A stretch of 64,000 nt of DNA from an uncultured Paracoccaceae bacterium (GTDB lineage: Bacteria > Pseudomonadota > Alphaproteobacteria > Rhodobacterales > Rhodobacteraceae): the NCBI GenBank assembly GCA_945952025.1, contig CAMFGW010000008.1, forward strand, positions 43,050 through 107,049, read 5' to 3'. Position numbers and translations under genes: made by a program. The notes under the pieces are model-generated. The model was not told the DNA's origin, made no database searches, and saw only the letters and a list, made by a program, of their open reading frames with translations. Positions 37,488 to 46,319 of this stretch are shown here, piece by piece (within the stretch, counting starts at the first letter, position 1; every line of letters starts with the position of its first letter).

Positions 37488-40400
37488 TCACTCGGCCACG
37501 GTCACGCTGCCCGCGTCGGTCCAGGCCCGATAGTCGGGGCGATACATGTCCTCGACCGTCGCGGCCGGCAGGTGGTAGCTGCCGGGAGAGATGGCGCGGA
37601 CGATGTAGGCCAGCCGGAACGGGTCGGCCGACTGCCAGTCGACGGCGGCGATGAACCGGTCCTGCCGGAACTCGACCGTGCGCGTGTCGGCTGTTTCGAG
37701 CCAGTCGAGTGCCGCAATGTCACCGCCCCGGATCAGGTTCGGGTTGTCGATCTCGAACCCCGCGGGCAGCGGGTCGTTGACCATCAGCCGGCCGTCCGAC
37801 GCGCCGAGGGGCTTCACCTCGATCACCGCGACCATCCGCGTGCCCTGCTTGACCGAGGCCGGATCGACCTCGGCCCCGTCGAGCGTGTACCAGGCCCGGC
37901 TGATCGCATAGCCCTTGCCGCCCGCCGGGCCCGGCGCGACCGGCACGCCGGTCACCGTGACCGTCGCGCTGACCGGCGCCGTGCCGCCGTTCGACAGAAC
38001 CTGCGCCGCCCCCGCCGCCAGATCGCCGTCCCGAAGGCCAAGCCAGGGGCTGGCCACCGGCGCGCCGTCAAGCGTCACGCCAAGGGTTTCCGCCCCTTTC
38101 AGCGCCGCGTGCGCCGCCACCAGCGCCCAGGCCGATTCCTGCGTCGACAGGTTCTGGCTGACGAGCGGCCCCGCAACCGAACCCACCAGCGCGTCACCAT
38201 CGACGGCCTTCGACCCGGCCTCCGTCGCCAGTGCCAAGACGGCCAGCCGGTCGCGCAGCCAGGTGCCATAGTCCGCGCGCCAGGCCTGCGACTCCTTGCC
38301 GGTCTCTTTCGCGATCTGGGCGCCTGCCTGCTTGAACATCCGGTCCGCCCGCGGCTGGTCGCCATAGACGGCAAGCGCCGCGCCAAGCTGGGCCGAAGCG
38401 ATGGGCGTATCGAACGCCTCCGCCTTCGTATCGGCATAGTAGCGCAGGTCGCCAATCGCCGCCGCGCCTTCCCGTGCCAGCACATAAAGCGCATAGGCCA
38501 CCGGGCCGCCGTCCTTGTCGAAATCCTGCTGGCTGTTCAACTGGTTGTGCAGGTTGTCGAGCGCCGAACGGAAGGCGGTGTCGGGCACCTGATAGCCCGC
38601 CGCCCGCGCCCGCGACAGAACATCGGTCACATAGGCATCAAGCCACATGTCGCCCGTTTCGGGATACCAGAGCCCGAAGGCCCCCTCGGCCGACTGGTTG
38701 AGCAGGATGGCCGCAATCGCCTGCTGCACACGCTCATGCACCTCTGGCGCGGCGGGCTGATCGACGGCCGCAGCCATCTCCTCAAAGTAAAGCAGCGGCA
38801 GGATCTTCGAGGACATCTGCTCCGTGCAGCCGTAGGGATAGCGGTCCAGCTGTGCCAGGATCGCCGGGGCGTTCAGACGGGCAAGGGGGCCGATGGCCAC
38901 TGTCGCCTGCCCCGTGCCGGGCCGGAGCCCGTCGAAAAGGGTCGCGTCCAGGGGATGGCTCTCGCCCGGTTTCAGCGCGACCTGCACCTGCCGCGAGGTG
39001 GCGGGATCGTTCGCCTGCACCGGAATGGCCAGCGTCTTGACCAGGGACTTGCCGTCCGGCGTCGTCAGCGTGACCGTGACCTTTGCATCTTCGCCCACCG
39101 CATCGGGCGCGGTCAGCGGCACCGACAGGCTGGCCTTGCCCTTGTCGGCCAGCGTCACAGAGGCGGGCGCCTGCCCGACCGTCAGACCGTCGGCCGTGAC
39201 CGAAAGCGGCATCTCGCCGGCCGGCCCTTCGGCATGGACAAACTCGAGCCTGACACTCGCCTTGTCGCCCGGCTGCAGGAAACGGGGAACCGAGGCAGTG
39301 ACCACCACCGGATCATGCACCGCCACGTCTTTCGAGGCGGCACCGACGCCGCTCTTCGACCAGGCGATGGCCATGACCTTCACCGTGCCGTTGAAGCCCG
39401 GCAACCGGTATTCGGTCTTGGCAAGGCCGTCCGCCCCGACCTGCAAGGGGCCCGAGAAATAAGCGACCAGCTCTTCGGTCGGCGGCGGCGCCTTCAGCGT
39501 CACCCCGCCCGCATCGCCGCCCGACCGGACCGCGCCCGGCAGGCCGCTTTGCCCGTCGATCAGCCGCCCGTAGACATCGCGCAGGCCCACGCCCAGCCGC
39601 TGCTGGGCCAGGTAATAGGCGGCCGGATCGGGCGGCAGGGTCCCGGTCAGGTTCAGGATGCCCTGATCGACCGCCGCGACCGTGACCCAGGCGGTTTCGC
39701 CCGGCGCCACGCCCTCGACCTTGACCGACACGGGCAGGGGCCCGCGCGGATCGACCTTGTCCGCCACCTGAACCGTCGTCGCAAGCCTGCGCGAGCCGGG
39801 ATCGACCGCGGCATAGGACAGACCGATGGCCCGCATCGGCAGGTGGCTCCTGGCGTCTTGGTCGCCCGGTTTCAGCGCGATGGCCGTCACATAGGCGCCC
39901 GCACCCCAGGCATCCGTCACCGGCAGGTCGATCATGTTCTCGCCGGCCTTCACCTCGACCGTCTTCAGGTCGATCACATGGTTCGACAGGACGCTGACCA
40001 GCGCCACCCCGGCCGCGCGCGGCACGATGCGCACCTTCGCCGTGTCGCCGGGCCGGTAGTCCTTGCGGTCGAGCGTCAGGTCCAGCATGTCCGGCGAGGG
40101 CCCGGCCTCGGCCGAATAATAGCCGCCTGCGTAGAAGCGGACCGAGCTTGTGCCGGCCGACCCGTTCTGGCCCGCGACCACCAGCTCATATTCTCCCCAC
40201 TCGACCGAGGCGCCCACCTTTGCCGGCGTCCCGGCCGGCCCCGACACCTCGCCCTCGGCGATCTTCTGGCGGGTCGTCGTCGGCTCCCAGCTCCACTGGC
40301 CGTTCACTGCATACCATTGGTAGTCGGTCTGGACCCGGTTCAGGATCCAATGCGCGCTCAGATCGACCGGCTTGCCCACCGGACCGAGCGCCATCACCTC

Positions 40401-42950
40401 GAAGGCCGCCGTGCTGTTCGCCGCCGGTCCCTCGGGGCCGAAGGCGGGCTTGATGCCGATGATCGGCTGGGCGGGCAGGAAGGTCCGCTCGATCCGCCGT
40501 TCGACCGGGCGGCCCGACCCCTCGCTGACCCGGATCGCATAGCGGGCAAGAAGCGGCCCCGTCGGTTCGCTGTCGAAGGCCGGCACCGGCAGGTCGATGG
40601 TGGCGCTGCCGTCGTCGGCCGTCTGGCCAAGGTTCGACAGGCTGTCCGACGCCATCAGGGGCGCTGTGTCATAGCGCCCGAAACTGTAGCCGGGGAATGC
40701 GTCGAGCGTGGTGACGCTGCTGACGTGGTAGTCGCCCTCGAGCGCAAGCCCCGCACCGGGCGCGCCGAACAGGTAGCGCGCCGACAGGTCGATAGAGGCC
40801 GGCGTGTCCAGCGGCAGAAGCCCCTCGGGCATCGTCAGGGTGAAGTCGATGCGTTCGGGCAGGAAATCCTCGACCAGGAAGGGGGCAGAGGCCAGGACAT
40901 GGCCGGCATCCTCGCTGAAGGTCTCGATCCGCCAGGTCCCGCGCGGCGCGCCGCTGCCAATGGGCAGGCTGACCGCCCGTCCGCCCGCGCCCTGATCGGG
41001 GGCGAGCGTCCGGCTGTATTCGACACCATCCGGCCTGACCAGCCGCACGGTCAGCGGCAGCCCTTCGACCGCCCGCATCTCGGCATTGCGGGCAAGGATG
41101 GTCGCATTCAACACCTCGCCCGCCCGGTAGGCGCCCCGGTCGGTCGCAAGGAACACGTCGACCGCCGGCGCAGGCGCGCGGCCCGTGACGCCCCGGTCAG
41201 ACAGGTCGAACTCCGGGTCGGTCAGCGACAGGAAACTGAAATCGCCGCCCCCCGCCACCGTCACCATCGCAGGCGTCGCCCCCGACGTTCCCGCCATCAG
41301 CGGGGCCGCGAACCTGGCCACCCCCTGCGCGTCGGTCGTCGCCGTCGCCAGGATCGAGTTGGCCTGCGAGATCAGCGTCACCACCGCCCCCGCCTTCGGC
41401 CCCGCATCGGCCAGCGAGCGCGCCACCACCGTCAGCCCGTCCGACCCGCTGAGCGTCGTGACCCCGATGTCAGAGATCACGAACCACTGCTGCGCCGGGG
41501 CCGTCAGATTCGGGTCCGCATCGGGGATCGACGCCTGCAGCGCGTAGATGCCGGGGCCCGCGGTCTTCATCACCTCGGACAGGGGCAGGTTCGTCAACAC
41601 ATCGGCGTTCGTGTCGCCCTTGGCGAGGTCCGCGCGACCCTTCCAGACCTCGACCGCGTAGGACGAGTTGAAATCGCTCATCGTCCATGTGTCGAGCGGC
41701 CGGGCAAAATAGTCCCGCTGGATCGCCTGCACCAGGTTGCGGTCAGAGACGCGCATCAAAGTCAGGTCGAGGGTCGAGGCATTGACCGCCTGCACCGGGA
41801 TCCCGGCCTCGGACGCGCGAGGCAGGATGTAGGCGCGGCCCGGAAAGACCACCATCGGCGCCCGGTCGCGGACATATTGGGTGATGACCACGTCCTTCGC
41901 CAGCGCCTCGCCATCGGCCGAGGGCAGCCCCTCGCGGAAGGTGATCGCGTAGCGCTTGCCGTGCTGCAGGCCGCTGACGCAGATCTGGTAGTCGGACGCG
42001 TCGACCGACAGGCCCGCATCCGGCAGGCCAACGTAGGTCGAATAATCCACCCCGCTCGTGGCCAGCGCCGCGTTGAAGTTGGCGCAGATGCGCGGGCTGG
42101 CCCGCTCGGCGTCGACGGTCGTGTCCGAGATGTTGAAGCCATATTTGCCGATCGCATCTTCCAGAAGCGCCGCCGTATCGTCCCTCGGCTGGATCGACTG
42201 GGCAAGCTTCAGCGCCGGAATCATGTCGCGCCCGCGCCCGTTCGCGTCGAACGCCTGGGCAAGCGTATAAAGCGCGCTGGCCCGCGCACCGGCCGTCCCC
42301 GCCCGCAGATAGGCGTTGATCGCTGCGGACTGCGCCTCGGCCAGGTCGGCATAGTGGTCGTCGGACTGGCCGTCGGGCGTGGCGAGCCTCAGCCGCGCAA
42401 GCTCTGCCCAGGCGTCCGGCGCATCGGTCAGCGCGACGACGGCGCCCGCCGCCTGCGCAGCCGCCGCGAAATTGCCCGCCGCCTCGGCCTTGGTAGCATC
42501 GTCCTGCAACTCGGCCACCGTCCGCGTATCGACCGGATAGCGCGTGCCCACGGCGCCCGCCGCATCCCGCGCCGCCGCCAGATCGTCGGGCGACAGGAAG
42601 CGCAACTCGCCCGCCCGCGCCGCCCCTTCCGCCAGCACCTTCCCGTCCGTCACCGCGACCCGGCCGGACAGGGCGCCCTTGTAGGGCTTGGCCTCGGTCG
42701 CCCCGGCCTTCAGGAAGCACGACCCGGCGCGGCTGTTGAAGGTCATCGCCTCGCAGGTCGTGCTGTCAAGGCAGCTTGCCTGGCAGGCATCAAGCGTCGT
42801 GTTGAAGATCGACTGAAGATCGCCGCCGGAAAGGTCCGTGTCTGCCGTCATCACCAGCCGCTTGGCCGGAATCGGCGCGGCCTCCTGCGCCTGAAGGGAA
42901 GGTGCCGCGATCAGCAGCGCGAGAAGCGTGAACAGGGCCGGAAATCGCAT
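37488..42950 (-). CDS. Bacterial alpha-2-macroglobulin (YfhM-like)
   Basis: Very large envelope protein of about 1820 aa. A signal peptide (MRFPALFTLLALLIAAPSLQA) lacks a lipobox Cys, so it is probably a soluble or otherwise held periplasmic protein. Residues about 30-85 form a PAN/apple-like Cys-rich domain (DACQASCLDSTTCEAMTF, GSCFLKAG). Multiple MG domains follow, and the thioester motif is intact in YPYGCTEQMSSK, so it can covalently trap proteases. The start at 42950 is chosen for the signal peptide; the track-length frame would add 12 residues. It is co-transcribed with pbpC. The long open frame on the opposite strand is a GC artefact. Confidence 0.93.
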   Translation of the reverse strand: MRFPALFTLLALLIAAPSLQAQEAAPIPAKRLVMTADTDLSGGDLQSIFNTTLDACQASCLDSTTCEAMTFNSRAGSCFLKAGATEAKPYKGALSGRVAVTDGKVLAEGAARAGELRFLSPDDLAAARDAAGAVGTRYPVDTRTVAELQDDATKAEAAGNFAAAAQAAGAVVALTDAPDAWAELARLRLATPDGQSDDHYADLAEAQSAAINAYLRAGTAGARASALYTLAQAFDANGRGRDMIPALKLAQSIQPRDDTAALLEDAIGKYGFNISDTTVDAERASPRICANFNAALATSGVDYSTYVGLPDAGLSVDASDYQICVSGLQHGKRYAITFREGLPSADGEALAKDVVITQYVRDRAPMVVFPGRAYILPRASEAGIPVQAVNASTLDLTLMRVSDRNLVQAIQRDYFARPLDTWTMSDFNSSYAVEVWKGRADLAKGDTNADVLTNLPLSEVMKTAGPGIYALQASIPDADPNLTAPAQQWFVISDIGVTTLSGSDGLTVVARSLADAGPKAGAVVTLISQANSILATATTDAQGVARFAAPLMAGTSGATPAMVTVAGGGDFSFLSLTDPEFDLSDRGVTGRAPAPAVDVFLATDRGAYRAGEVLNATILARNAEMRAVEGLPLTVRLVRPDGVEYSRTLAPDQGAGGRAVSLPIGSGAPRGTWRIETFSEDAGHVLASAPFLVEDFLPERIDFTLTMPEGLLPLDTPASIDLSARYLFGAPGAGLALEGDYHVSSVTTLDAFPGYSFGRYDTAPLMASDSLSNLGQTADDGSATIDLPVPAFDSEPTGPLLARYAIRVSEGSGRPVERRIERTFLPAQPIIGIKPAFGPEGPAANSTAAFEVMALGPVGKPVDLSAHWILNRVQTDYQWYAVNGQWSWEPTTTRQKIAEGEVSGPAGTPAKVGASVEWGEYELVVAGQNGSAGTSSVRFYAGGYYSAEAGPSPDMLDLTLDRKDYRPGDTAKVRIVPRAAGVALVSVLSNHVIDLKTVEVKAGENMIDLPVTDAWGAGAYVTAIALKPGDQDARSHLPMRAIGLSYAAVDPGSRRLATTVQVADKVDPRGPLPVSVKVEGVAPGETAWVTVAAVDQGILNLTGTLPPDPAAYYLAQQRLGVGLRDVYGRLIDGQSGLPGAVRSGGDAGGVTLKAPPPTEELVAYFSGPLQVGADGLAKTEYRLPGFNGTVKVMAIAWSKSGVGAASKDVAVHDPVVVTASVPRFLQPGDKASVRLEFVHAEGPAGEMPLSVTADGLTVGQAPASVTLADKGKASLSVPLTAPDAVGEDAKVTVTLTTPDGKSLVKTLAIPVQANDPATSRQVQVALKPGESHPLDATLFDGLRPGTGQATVAIGPLARLNAPAILAQLDRYPYGCTEQMSSKILPLLYFEEMAAAVDQPAAPEVHERVQQAIAAILLNQSAEGAFGLWYPETGDMWLDAYVTDVLSRARAAGYQVPDTAFRSALDNLHNQLNSQQDFDKDGGPVAYALYVLAREGAAAIGDLRYYADTKAEAFDTPIASAQLGAALAVYGDQPRADRMFKQAGAQIAKETGKESQAWRADYGTWLRDRLAVLALATEAGSKAVDGDALVGSVAGPLVSQNLSTQESAWALVAAHAALKGAETLGVTLDGAPVASPWLGLRDGDLAAGAAQVLSNGGTAPVSATVTVTGVPVAPGPAGGKGYAISRAWYTLDGAEVDPASVKQGTRMVAVIEVKPLGASDGRLMVNDPLPAGFEIDNPNLIRGGDIAALDWLETADTRTVEFRQDRFIAAVDWQSADPFRLAYIVRAISPGSYHLPAATVEDMYRPDYRAWTDAGSVTVAE

Positions 42951-43087
42951 CGGACACTCCTTTGACAGGCGCGGCCATCCTGCCATGACGGACGCCTTTG
43001 TGCCATCCGCAACCCTGCCTTGCGTTCAGCGTTTTTTCATTTCTCGCCGCGATGATGCGCCGAACGGGGCGAGCGAAGGGGTCGGGC

Positions 43088-45349
43088 GTGCAAGGCGCGG
43101 AACGGTTGGTAAAGGAACGCCGCGCCCGGCTCGCGGCAGAGCGGCTTTTGGACCAGAAGTCGCGCGAACTCGCGCTTGCAAACGACCGGCTGTCGACCCA
43201 CGCGCTGCGCCTGTCGGAAAAGGTCGCGGACCAGCGCCAGACCCTGCAGGCGGTCCAGTCCGAAGCGGCAGAGCTGCAGGGCACAAACGTCCAGATGAAG
43301 TCCGACCTTGCCCGCGCACTGTCGGCAGCGACGCTGGCGCAGCGGCGCCTCTGGGAAGCGGTCGAAACCTTTCGCGACGGTTTTGCGGTCTTTGACACCG
43401 ATCAGCGGCTCATCATCGCGAACGGCGCCTATGTGGCGATGTTTGCGGGGCAGGGGGGCGACGAGGGTGGCGCTGGGACCGAACTTCAGGCCGGGATGCT
43501 TTACTCCGACATCATCCGCCTGATGGCCGACGGCGGCATCGTCGACCTGGGCGGCCGCGACCCCGCCGACTGGCACCATGAAATGATGGAACGGGCCGGA
43601 ACAGACCCGATTCCGCCCCTGGTCCTTGGCCTGTCGGATGGCCGCTCGCTGCGCCTGATCGACCGGCGCGGCGAGACCGGCGACCTGGTCTGCCTGACCG
43701 CCGACATCACGGAAACCGTCCGGCGCGAGGCCGAACTGGAAGAGGCCCGCGCCCGCGCCGAAGCCGCCTCGCGCGCCAAGTCGGCCTTCCTCGCGAACAT
43801 GAGCCACGAGATCCGCACACCGATGAACGGCGTCGTCGGCATGGCGGACCTTCTGTGCGAAACCAGCCTGACCGAAGAGCAGCGCCTGTTCGCCGAAACG
43901 ATCAAGTCGTCGGGCGAGGCGCTTTTGACCATCATCAACGACGTCCTCGACTATTCCAAGGCCGAGGCGGAGCGCCTGCGCCTGTCGCCCGAACCCTTCG
44001 ACCTGGAGCGCTGCCTTTACGAAATCACGCTTCTGCTGCAGCCCCGCGCGCGGGAAAAGGGTATCGATCTTCTGGTCGATTTCGACCTTTTCCTGCCCAC
44101 CCGCTTCGTCGCCGACCCCGGGCGGATGCGCCAGATCCTGACCAACCTGATCGGCAACGCCGTCAAGTTCACCCCCCGCGGCCATGTCCTGACCCGTGTC
44201 GTCGGGCTCGAACGGCCTGACGGGCAGTTCGACCTGCATGTGACGGTCGAGGATACCGGCATCGGCATCGCCGAAGCGAACCTCGAGGCGATCTTCGGCG
44301 AGTTCAACCAGGTCGAGGATGAGGCGAACCGCACGTTCGAGGGCACGGGGCTCGGCCTGGCCATCACCCGCCAGCTTGTCACGCTGATGGGCGGCGAGAT
44401 CTGGGTGGAGAGCGAGCCGGGGAAGGGCTCCTGCTTCGGCTTCCGCCTGACGCTGCCCGCGGCCGAGGATGCCGGACCGCTTGCCAACCACCGCCCCGTC
44501 ACCCTGCGCGCGGCGGTGCTGGCCGATCCCTCGATGATCGGCCGCACCATCCTGACGCGCCAGCTGGAAACCTGCGGCCTGACCGTGCGCGCCCACCGCA
44601 GCGCGGCCGAGGCGCTGGCCGACCTGACCGCGAACCCCGCCTGCGATCTGCTGATTCTCGACCAGGACGACGGCGGCGACCTGGAACGCGCGCTGGCGGC
44701 CGCCCGCCGCACGCTGCCCGACGCCCGCATCCTGGTCGCGAGCGCCGATCCCGTCCACCTGCGCGTCGCCGACGGACTTGTGGACGCGGTCCTGCAAAAG
44801 CCGGTCCTGCGCAGCGAGCTTTTCCACCGCCTGCAGGATTTTTCGGCGTCGCCCTCAGTCACGCCCTCTGCGAGCCCCTCTGCGCCACCTTCCGCCGCCC
44901 CTCAGCCCCGGCGCCGCCTGCGCGTCCTCGCGGCCGAGGACAACCGCACCAACCAGCTCGTCTTCCGCAAGATGGTCGAGGGGCTGCCGCTCGACCTGAC
45001 CCTCGTGGCGAACGGGCGGCAGGCGGTTGACCATTGGCGCGCCGACCGGCCGGACCTGATCTTCATGGACATTTCCATGCCGGAAATGGACGGCCGCGCC
45101 GCCGCCCGCCTGATCCGCGAGCATGAGGCGGCCGAGGGTGACGCCGCCCATGTGCCGATCGTCGCCATGACCGCCCATGCCCTGCAGGGCGACAGCGACG
45201 ACATCCTGGCCGCCGGCATCGACCACTACCTGACCAAGCCACTGAAAAAGCCGGAGATTCTTGCCCACATGGCAGCGCGCGCGGAAAGTCTGGGCCTGTC
45301 GCTCTCGCCAGATGTCCAGTCCCCCGCTGCCCTCCGCGACCCGGGCTAG
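43088..45349 (+). CDS. Soluble hybrid histidine kinase with two receiver domains
   Basis: About 753 aa with no membrane helix. Order: coiled coil (residues 1-75, RRARLAAERLLDQKSREL), PAS-like domain (about 80-205), HisKA with FLANMSHEIRTP (phospho-acceptor His240), HATPase with QILTNLIGNAVKF, DTGIGIAE and GTGLGLAI, a receiver whose leading acidic pair is lost (AVLADPS, degenerate), then a Pro/Ser linker and a canonical receiver (AAEDN, phospho-acceptor Asp661 in FMDISMPEMDG, Lys in LTKPLK). A GTG at 43088 is chosen because GAAGGGG precedes it; ATG at 43052 has no such site. It is divergent from the macroglobulin gene and overlaps the DUF2794 gene tail by 4 bp. The signal is unknown. Confidence 0.9.
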   Translation: MQGAERLVKERRARLAAERLLDQKSRELALANDRLSTHALRLSEKVADQRQTLQAVQSEAAELQGTNVQMKSDLARALSAATLAQRRLWEAVETFRDGFAVFDTDQRLIIANGAYVAMFAGQGGDEGGAGTELQAGMLYSDIIRLMADGGIVDLGGRDPADWHHEMMERAGTDPIPPLVLGLSDGRSLRLIDRRGETGDLVCLTADITETVRREAELEEARARAEAASRAKSAFLANMSHEIRTPMNGVVGMADLLCETSLTEEQRLFAETIKSSGEALLTIINDVLDYSKAEAERLRLSPEPFDLERCLYEITLLLQPRAREKGIDLLVDFDLFLPTRFVADPGRMRQILTNLIGNAVKFTPRGHVLTRVVGLERPDGQFDLHVTVEDTGIGIAEANLEAIFGEFNQVEDEANRTFEGTGLGLAITRQLVTLMGGEIWVESEPGKGSCFGFRLTLPAAEDAGPLANHRPVTLRAAVLADPSMIGRTILTRQLETCGLTVRAHRSAAEALADLTANPACDLLILDQDDGGDLERALAAARRTLPDARILVASADPVHLRVADGLVDAVLQKPVLRSELFHRLQDFSASPSVTPSASPSAPPSAAPQPRRRLRVLAAEDNRTNQLVFRKMVEGLPLDLTLVANGRQAVDHWRADRPDLIFMDISMPEMDGRAAARLIREHEAAEGDAAHVPIVAMTAHALQGDSDDILAAGIDHYLTKPLKKPEILAHMAARAESLGLSLSPDVQSPAALRDPG

Positions 45350-45693
45350 TCGACCGGCCGGATCAGCTTGCGCTCCAGCGGCCGCAGCACGGCACCAAGG
45401 TCCGGCCCGCGCTTCAGGACCTGCCCGTCCGCGCCCAGAAGCGCATATTGCCCCTGCCGCGCGCGCAGCCGGGGCGTCTTCTCGATCCGGTAGAGCGGCA
45501 CTTCGGCGGCGCGGCGAAAGACCGAAAAGACGGCGCGGTCACCGAGGAAGGCCATGGCATAGTCCCGCCACTCGCCCGCCGCGACCATCCGCCCGTAAAG
45601 CCCGAGGATCAGCCCAAGTTCCTGCCGGTCGAAGGCCACCCGGTCGGGAAGGGTCTGCGCAGTCTGGAAGGGGATCGGCGGCACGATCGTCAT
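45346..45693 (-). CDS. DUF2794 protein
   Basis: 115 aa cytoplasmic protein. The family signature is visible: VAFDRQELGLILGLYGRMVAAG, quoted as VAFDRQELGLILGLYG then RMVAAGEWRDYAMAFL, and LYRIEKTPRLRARQGQYAL. DUF2794 is found across alphaproteobacteria and has no assigned role. Its stop overlaps the end of the hybrid histidine kinase gene by 4 bp on the other strand. Its upstream gap (45694-45985) is gene-free. Confidence 0.88.
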   Translation of the reverse strand: MTIVPPIPFQTAQTLPDRVAFDRQELGLILGLYGRMVAAGEWRDYAMAFLGDRAVFSVFRRAAEVPLYRIEKTPRLRARQGQYALLGADGQVLKRGPDLGAVLRPLERKLIRPVD

Positions 45694-45937
45694 GGGTCGA
45701 TGTTACAAGCCCCCGGCCGCCGCGCAACCCGCCTCTTCACCGGCGCCGCCCAGGGCACCTCCGGACGGCACCCGCCGCCACAGTCTCGCCACGAAAAGAC
45801 CAGCCTTTAGGCCCGGTTATTCCCGCGAAATGCCGCGATTGCGGCCAAGACTGTGGGGATAGCGAGAACGCTTGGTTCCGGCGGTGCGGCCGACAGCCCC
45901 CACCCAGATCGCGCCGCCGGAACCGCCTTCGCTCAAA
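45694..45937. other. Gene-free region with inverted repeats
   Basis: No credible gene. GGTTCCGGCGG (45874-45884) pairs perfectly with CCGCCGGAACC (45914-45924), an 11-bp stem with a 29-nt loop. A CCAAG (45845) and CTTGG (45871) pair lies just upstream, partly nested. I could not build a tRNA cloverleaf or recognise a known RNA. It may be an untranslated leader of the DUF2794 gene or a small RNA. Confidence 0.35.
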
Positions 45938-45967
45938 GCCCCGCCGCAGGTTCCACCTCGGCGGGGT
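45938..45967 (-). terminator. Terminator-like hairpin after the I78 lipoprotein gene
   Basis: CCCCGCCG (45939-45946) pairs with CGGCGGGG (45959-45966) with a 12-nt loop, 20 bp past the stop codon of the I78 gene on the minus strand. Only a short T-run follows (TTTGAG), so termination may be weak. Confidence 0.5.
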
Positions 45968-45985
45968 CTTGCTTTCAGGCCCTGC

Positions 45986-46246
45986 TCAACCGCACTTGAA
46001 GCCGCGGATGATCCCCTGGCCGTCCAGCATCACGTTCAGCCGCGACGGCTCGTGATCGGCGGTCGCGGGCTTGCCGGGCGACATGAACCGCACCGGCCCC
46101 GGCGCGCTGATCCCGATCATCGAGGCCTTGGACTGGCCGATATAGGACGAGAAACTGCCCGGCTTGCAGGTGCCCCCGCCCAGGCCGCCGCCCGCGCAGC
46201 CTGCCAGGGGCATAAGGGCAATCAACATCACAATCTTCTTGGTCAT
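45986..46246 (-). CDS. I78-family peptidase inhibitor lipoprotein
   Basis: 86 aa. The signal peptide ends in a lipobox (LMPLAGC), so the mature protein starts CAGGG and is lipid-anchored. The domain has the I78 features: CKPGSFSSYIGQS near the N-terminus, PGPVRFMSPGKPATAD, and the terminal RLNVMLDGQGIIRGFKCG with the second Cys. I78 inhibitors block serine proteases such as subtilisins. It is divergent from the formaldehyde dehydrogenase gene, 73 bp apart. With the alpha-2-macroglobulin nearby, it is a second protease-trapping envelope protein in this stretch. Confidence 0.85.
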   Translation of the reverse strand: MTKKIVMLIALMPLAGCAGGGLGGGTCKPGSFSSYIGQSKASMIGISAPGPVRFMSPGKPATADHEPSRLNVMLDGQGIIRGFKCG

Positions 46247-46319
46247 TCTCAGCTTTCCTTGCGTCAGCCACCGCTTTGGCGGATAGTTTTGCGGGCCAAG
46301 AATAGCAGGGAGTTTGCCA

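Noticed and set aside
37251..42965. Open frame of about 1900 codons on the plus strand
   Set aside because: It is antisense to the alpha-2-macroglobulin gene; composition is Arg/Pro/His-rich with no domain. Long antisense frames are expected at this GC content, while the minus strand shows signal peptide, thioester and family motifs.
45845..45924. tRNA gene in the gap before the DUF2794 gene
   Set aside because: The dyads do not assemble into a cloverleaf; no T-loop GGTTCRA box or anticodon arm is found in place.
45261..46055. 264-codon plus-strand frame after the hybrid kinase
   Set aside because: It is Arg/Pro-rich and crosses the DUF2794 gene and the dyad region; no domain, no ribosome binding site.
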